Below are positions 34,901-42,125 of a stretch of 64,000 bases of DNA, in pieces. The stretch is from the NCBI GenBank assembly GCA_003991915.1, contig RQTK01000001.1, positions 1,095,034 through 1,159,033 of the forward strand, read 5' to 3'. The DNA is from Elysia chlorotica (lineage: Eukaryota > Mollusca > Gastropoda > Plakobranchidae). Positions within the stretch are counted from its first letter, which is position 1. Every line of letters begins with the position of its first letter. A model generated the notes under the pieces. It was given only the letters and a program-made list of their open reading frames with translations, ran no database searches and was not told the origin of the DNA. Both the position numbers and the translations under genes were made by a program.

Positions 34901-37900
34901 TGGATTGCTTTAAAAAAAATTTTTTCGCTGTGAAGCGTTGATCCCCAGACAATTTCATATTCACAATCGCTGCCACTCTTTCACACAGAACACCACACAC
35001 TTACTGCTGGCGACACATTATTGCAAGTGTTGTACATACTGTACAAGATCTATGATATTACTCTACTAGCTAGTGACTGCGTTCCTCTTGGGTCTATTTT
35101 GTGTATCTTCTAAAAATTAAGCTTATTACAGTTAAAAAAAAATTTTGTTTTAATATCCACTCCTATTGGTCATTGTATGTTAAAATATTGACAAATTGAT
35201 CGTTCAAATAACAAGAAAAAAATGATATTTTTTCCTGGGATAATGTATTGAAATTCTCTTCACTCATTAAAATTTGTCCAAATGCTCTTTATTTCCATGA
35301 TCAAGTAATTCAGGAAACAGCTTTTACTATTCCATATAAATCTTGCTAACGCAACTGATTGACAGCAACGCCCCTCTCCCCCTCCTCTCTCCCTCCCCCC
35401 ATCTATCTAGCTACCTACCTCCCGTCCACAATATAGCCTATATAGTGCTGATGTTGGACGTTAAACCAACTCAACAACATCTTTATCCTTATCTCTCTCT
35501 CTCTCTCTTATCATCTCTCGGCTCATATACATCTGCCCAAAGTTTGGATGTAGCTGACATGTTTTTTACACTATGAGGTGACAGAAAAAAATAAAAAACA
35601 AACCAAACAAACAAAGCCCTCATTTATTAAATAACACTAGTCCATGGTGGTTCCAAAGTTACGGTTAAGCTTGTGTTGTAAGTCAAGATTGATAGCTGAA
35701 CTAATAAGCTTGGCCATCGATTAGGTTTGCAGTGAATTATCGCGCTAAAAATCTGTATTTGCTTTCTCAAAGTTGGCAGCTATGCAATTTTTTCCCATAT
35801 CTAAGCAACTTACAATGTTGTAATTTCATTTTCACATACATTTTTTCCACTTACAGCTGCAATGAAAATGTATCAGAAGGCACAGTTGTTCAATCATCAA
35901 ACTTAGACAACAATGATAAAGACTTGAAAACTGAAGACCTGACCGGCATCCTGCAGCTTAAGTCTTTGGATCCGCCTAATATTCCAACTGAATCTAGCAC
36001 TGATCCTTGTAATACAAGCAACAACAGCCAGGCATTGCAAAATGAGGAGATGTGCATTGACAGTGAGGATGTGATAAATGAAAATGAAAAAGGGAGACTA
36101 GCTTTTTGTGAGGACAAGTCTGCTGAGGAATTGAGAGCAGATAACTGGTTAGCTACTTTAGAATCAGGAACACCTGAAAATACAGGGGTGTCAGATCCTT
36201 CTCTAGGTTTGGAAAAGTTGAACCTGGGTGATGCTGCCCAAACAGTTGCCTGTGGTTCTAGTTCTTCAAGTAATAGTGCCATAAATAGTTCTACCAGTTT
36301 GAGCGGTGATGGTCTAGGTAACGATAAAGAAGTGAAAGAACAAGAAGCTGAATCATCAGAGAGCAGTGAATATAGTTCTGTGCTTTGTGAAGATAAAAGG
36401 ACATCTACAACCGCTGCAAGTGGGGATGGCAAATTTGTAAGTAATGACAGCTATGTATCTTCACACATCAGTCAAGAAATGCCTAGTGGCAGTGGTGCTG
36501 GGGACAAGTCCTCTGATTCTACACCTGTTCACATTCACTTGGATAATAATTTTAATACATTTCAATACTGGCGTTCCCCTCTCCCTGAGGTAAACATTGA
36601 TTTTGATATAATCAATGGGCAGCCGACTAATATTCATGTGGTAGCAAAAATGAAGGATGACGACAGCAATAAAGTGTATGCTTCGGAAATGAATGTAAGC
36701 ATTTCAGACTCTTCATCATCAGCTACATCATGTGGTAGTCTCGTTCCTGACTCAAGTTCCTCAGGAACGTCTCCCTTGGATAGTCGTTCATCTTCATTAA
36801 CGTCTTCCCATGCATTGTCACAAATTGAAAAGGGTGGAGTAAGAATTCATACTGCTAGTGTGAGCACTGTGAATGATGCTGCAGAAGAAACTGTTGCTCA
36901 TATAGGCAGCACTCATGTCCTTGGTCATCACCTAGGGGAGCAACACCTGACTATAGTGGATGGCATTGTTCAAGGTAAGATAATAGTTTTGTCATCCAAA
37001 ATAAAATGAATAAAAATCAAAAAGGGTCTTGATTAACCCTGCCATCTGTCCATAGGCTTGTCAGATTACAAAATAATGGCAGGAGTAAAAAGCTTTTCAG
37101 AAAATCTTGCTAGTAATTTTTTCTCATATTTTTTTAAACAAATGGAAAGCATTCACCTCAAAACTCATTTTATCTTACTGCCTTAAGGATTATTAGACTG
37201 ACAACTTCGCTCTTGCCAATTTAGCTCTTTGGAACTGCTACTAGTGCTAGTTGTAATTGCTAAATTATTAAATCTTTGTGAATTAAAAGTAATCTGTTTA
37301 ACCGCACTAAGTAAATGATCAGTGCACCATTTTTCTCGTGTTATTCTTCATTAGTTAATTAAAATTTCTCTATTACAGTGAAAAACATGTCAGGTGAAAT
37401 ATCTCCACAGTCAACACCTCTAGCGTAGCTTCATGAATAATAATAGAATAAAAACTAGGATCTATAACGTTAAACGCAGTAAAAAAAACTAACTGCATAA
37501 AATTGTTAAGCATGGTGTGCTTTGAATGGTCTAATCAACCTGCGCCAGAAGCCCAACAACATCATGCATAATACATTACTCTTGCAGTCGATTTTTTGTA
37601 AATTAATAAATGTTAATTTAAAAAAAAATGACACTCATATTAGTGAAGGTTTGTGAAGAGGTTGTTTTGTGATTCAAGATGTAGTAATGCTACTTCACGC
37701 CAAAAGGCTCAGTAAAAAATAATTCTGTTGACATTAGGTGTACTTAGCGTCACCTTTTAGTTGCCATTTATAACAAAAACTATTTTTAAGATCATTTTTG
37801 TTGTGTACAAGTGAAGACATTAATTTTAAATGATTACGGTAATGAACTTATAGATCATACCAGCAGATGAAACTCACACAAGTACCAGGTGTATTGTAAT

Positions 37901-40900
37901 ACTTCAATAAACATTAATGGTCAATCGCGTCTCTCAAACGGCAGACACAATAATAATCATATTTTCATGCAAATCATTTTCTGAGAAAATTCAGGGGAGG
38001 GGGGCTGATCAATTTTGCAATGGTGTAAATTATTTTCAATTGTTTTAATTTGTTTTCTTGATGTATGTAGACGTCAATTTTTAAAGATAAAGGATCTTTT
38101 CTGGCTTCACCACAACCCATGTATACGCAAATGTTTTTGAAACTAATTGTCCAAGCCTCTTGTAAATAATTTTTACGACTACTAAAGTTGTTTTGATATC
38201 TTGCAGACATGAGTGGCAGCAGTTTGAGCTTCATGGATGACACATCTTCATTAGAATTTGGCATGGATGATGCCACATTGGCTCAACAACAGGTACTTGA
38301 TGTGTAATAATAATGTAGAAATATATTGGCACTACTTCTTTTACTCCCTTAGTCGGTAAGATACCCAAAAGCGTTAAAAAAAATAATTGTATTTCTAAAT
38401 TTTTACTTTTTGACAAAACAAGAATGATGGGAAGTTGTTTCATTTTAGTTTTTGTTGAACTATTTTATTCCTTTTAAAAGGACTAATAACTATTACAGCA
38501 AGTTGACTAATTTGAGATCATTGTTTCCACATGCTTTTCTAGAGTATCGTGCCACAGCCTTTGCTGGAAAATTATCTTGGTATGGTGGACCCGTCACGGG
38601 CGCAAACAGTGGATGGAGAGATCACAAAGCATTGTGCATATAACTTGCCGGCTGTTGCTTATACTCTTGGCAGACAGAATTGGCACTGCATCAAAAACCT
38701 GTATGAGACGTTGGCTCAGGACATGCAGGTAAAGAGAATTTTTTACTTTTAAGTTTCTTTCTTACTTACTGTCTGCTGTGGAAGGACGGGCAAATTGTTT
38801 CACAAAAAGAAACACTACTTTCATAGATAATAGAAAATATGTTAAGGAATGGTTTGTTTGTTTCAAACAAAAAAAATATGAACCTAGTGAGAAGTGTTCA
38901 AGCTGAAATCTGTCAACAAAATGTAAAAATGTGAATGGGAAGATGTAGGAAGTATACCTGTTATGATTTCCATTATTTAATTTTTGCTTTCTTATCTTGC
39001 TTAATGCATGGACATTATGAACACAGGGCATAATCAGATATATTTCTAACAAGTTTTTTCCCAAAGCGACCAAAGTAAAGAAAATATTGTTGCAAATCTG
39101 TATTGATATTAAAGTGATGTGCAATTAGAAGATAAGTTAAAAATTAATAATCTGATTTTTTAAATAACTTTTTTTTATTATATATTCACAATTTGTCAAT
39201 TTTTCTCCTTCTGTAAGTGGAAAGTGCGGAGAACTCTAGCATTCTCAATACATGAGCTTGCGCTGATTGTTGGTGAAGAGATCACTCACAAGGACTTGGT
39301 GCCTGTGTTGGATGGATTTCTCAAGGACCTAGATGAAGTGAGGATAGGTGTGCTGAAGCACCTGGCTGAAATATTTAAGGTAAAGCTTACTACAGACCTG
39401 CCACCATTACCCTTAGGGCATAGAGTACGCCAAAGTATGGCAAATTACGCCATTACGAGATGAAAACAGTACGGTCTATAACTTCAGTTTCTAGCCATTG
39501 GTTCAGATGTGGCCCAACAAAATAGACTTCATACAAATAATATAGAGCATTGATATCTATCCAATTGTATGTAAGATACTTTCGTTTTCACTTATTAGTT
39601 GATTTAACTAACGTATATTGATTGTACAACTTTTTTATACTAACATCCAGTCATAATTTTTTGTTTGCATTATGTTCAATAGCATAATACACAGATAATG
39701 TCTGCATTGCAAAGCAGAGTTTTTTTTACAAAACATGAGCGCATCTATGTATGAAATCAATCACATCTGAAAGGGGCAACTTCCAAACGTTCACACAGCT
39801 AGATCAAGCAGTCTATCGAATACATTGAATTTTTTTTTTTGGGGGGGGGGGGGGTTTATTCAGCAGTCAATCGAACGCATCCACCTAGTGCTACTGACTA
39901 CATATGTTATGTTTAAGTGCAAGTTGCTCACATAATAATAATAGTACCCGTAAAATTGCCATTTAATACTCTCCAGAGAGCACAGTCGTATATTTTCCTG
40001 GTATTTATCTATTGCGCTAAACTAAAAACCGGTAGTCCCCCCCGACCCACAGACACCTGGGGACGCAATTTTTCTGAGCGATCTAGTGCTATCAATAGAC
40101 ATCTGTGTTGATTACCAATTCGCCCACTACCTGCTGGCGGCTCAGGCAGGTAGTGGGGGCAAATTAAGTTTCTGCCTTTTGGGCCATATAAACAGCCGTG
40201 TTGTGTCAATTCACACATATATCTAATGCTTTTATTCTTTTTCTGAAAAGGAGAATCACATGTACAATTCTATTTTTTGGCAAGCCTAGTTCTTCAACAG
40301 TTATGTGCATGTGCTGGCTCAGTAGAGATCAATAACTAGATCGGGCTGGACGTGTGCTGCTCTAGATCTTGCTACAGTTTTTGGTCAAAGTGATTAGTCT
40401 AGTTGTAGTCTTAGGTAATGATAAAGAGCCAGAGAGAAGAGATGGATCATATAAGAGTATGATGGCTTGCAGATTATCCTATAATGATACGGCGCATAAA
40501 GCAAATATATCCTCCAGAACCCTGCCAATTACTTTTAACTCTGCTGGTTTACTTTCCAGCTACTGAGACCAGAAGTGAGACTACAATACCTAGCAAAGAC
40601 ACAGGAATTCATGAAAACTGATAACAACAAGAACTGGCGCTTCAGGGAAGAATTAGCAGAGTGAGTAATAAAGTTGCAAGTTACAAGTGAAGGAAGACGA
40701 AGAGCATTATATGAGGGGTGTAATATCATACATAAAATAGACTAGTTCTTTCTGTTACAAATGACCCGTCTCTGTAGAAACTATAAGTAACAGCTATTTC
40801 ACCACTCTCTGTTTAAGAAAGTACAGCAAACCTGTATGATGAACAAAAGAGTATAATCAAAATATTCTATTTAGCGCCACACTTCATTTTGTGATCTTTT

Positions 40901-42044
40901 TCAACAGAACATTCCCTATACCATTTTTTTTTTATCTAAGATCTCCTGTGCAATGAACATTAGGTTTCCCCAAGTAATTCTTATTGCATTTATTTATATT
41001 ACCAGCATGAGCTAGCCATATTCTCTGCAGTCAAAAAATTACCACTTTGTAAGACATCCATTTTTCTCCCTTCATATTTTCAGACAGCTCATTCAAATCT
41101 GCTGCCAGTTTCATTGCATTGATGTGGTAAACCATATAGAACCTTTAGCGATGGCCATGTTGATGGACAAGGTTGCTCAAGTTAGATTAGTAGCCCTTAG
41201 ACTGGTAAGTCCATTAACTTATTTTTCTCTGATCTGTTATTATGCATTAAAAAGAAAAAAAATCAAAACTGTTGTAGATCAATGTTACCTGGGTAAACCC
41301 AATTTGTATTTTTTTTTAAATTTATAAGTTGGAAAATCATTGTTGCTATCAAATCAACCAACTCAGTAACCTTAAGAATCAAGATCCAGAAAATTTAAAG
41401 AAAATTTTTTTTTTTAGGAGTCTTTGAAAGGCTGATTTTGCTCAAAATGTACTTGCTCATTGTCTTCCTTTTGGGACCATTCATAAATGACGTCAGCTCA
41501 AGAGAGAGGGGGGGGAGACGTCTGACCCAAAGCTGACTATAGGCTGACAGGGGGGGGGGGGGTTAAAATTTTCCCACAAAAAAAGCAGACATCATTTTAA
41601 AAAGTTACTAAGCGTGGGACAGAGGGTCTGTGGATAAAAAATGGCAGGCACAAATGGTGTGCAGCTTACATTTATATATTTTGTGTTATAAATGTTTATA
41701 GTGCTTTTTCGAAGACTTGATTGGCAATAGAATAAAGTAAGACACCTGATGATAGTGATAATATAAAAGACCACTTGTCCATCATGTGTTCTTTTTTTCC
41801 TAGGTGAGTGCAGTGCTGAAAAAGACCTGTGAAGACGGGGAGAAGCAGCTTTTAGCCTCTGTGTGCAATAAGATCATTGAACGGTTTGCTACGGATTACA
41901 GATGGCTGCTTAGACAGACGTGAGTTAATCAGGCATAATGGCAGAGGTGCCAAATTACTCGATCGTTGAATCTTTCCGGATTTGGGCTCGGTTCAGTATG
42001 ATCCTTCCCTAAAAGTTTGTAATTGTTTTTAGGCGCCCCCCCCC

Positions 42045-42125
<81 letters not shown>

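Noticed and set aside
35890..36432. 180-residue minus-strand open frame
   Set aside because: It lies antisense within PPP4R1 exon 11 and mirrors its Ser/acidic bias.
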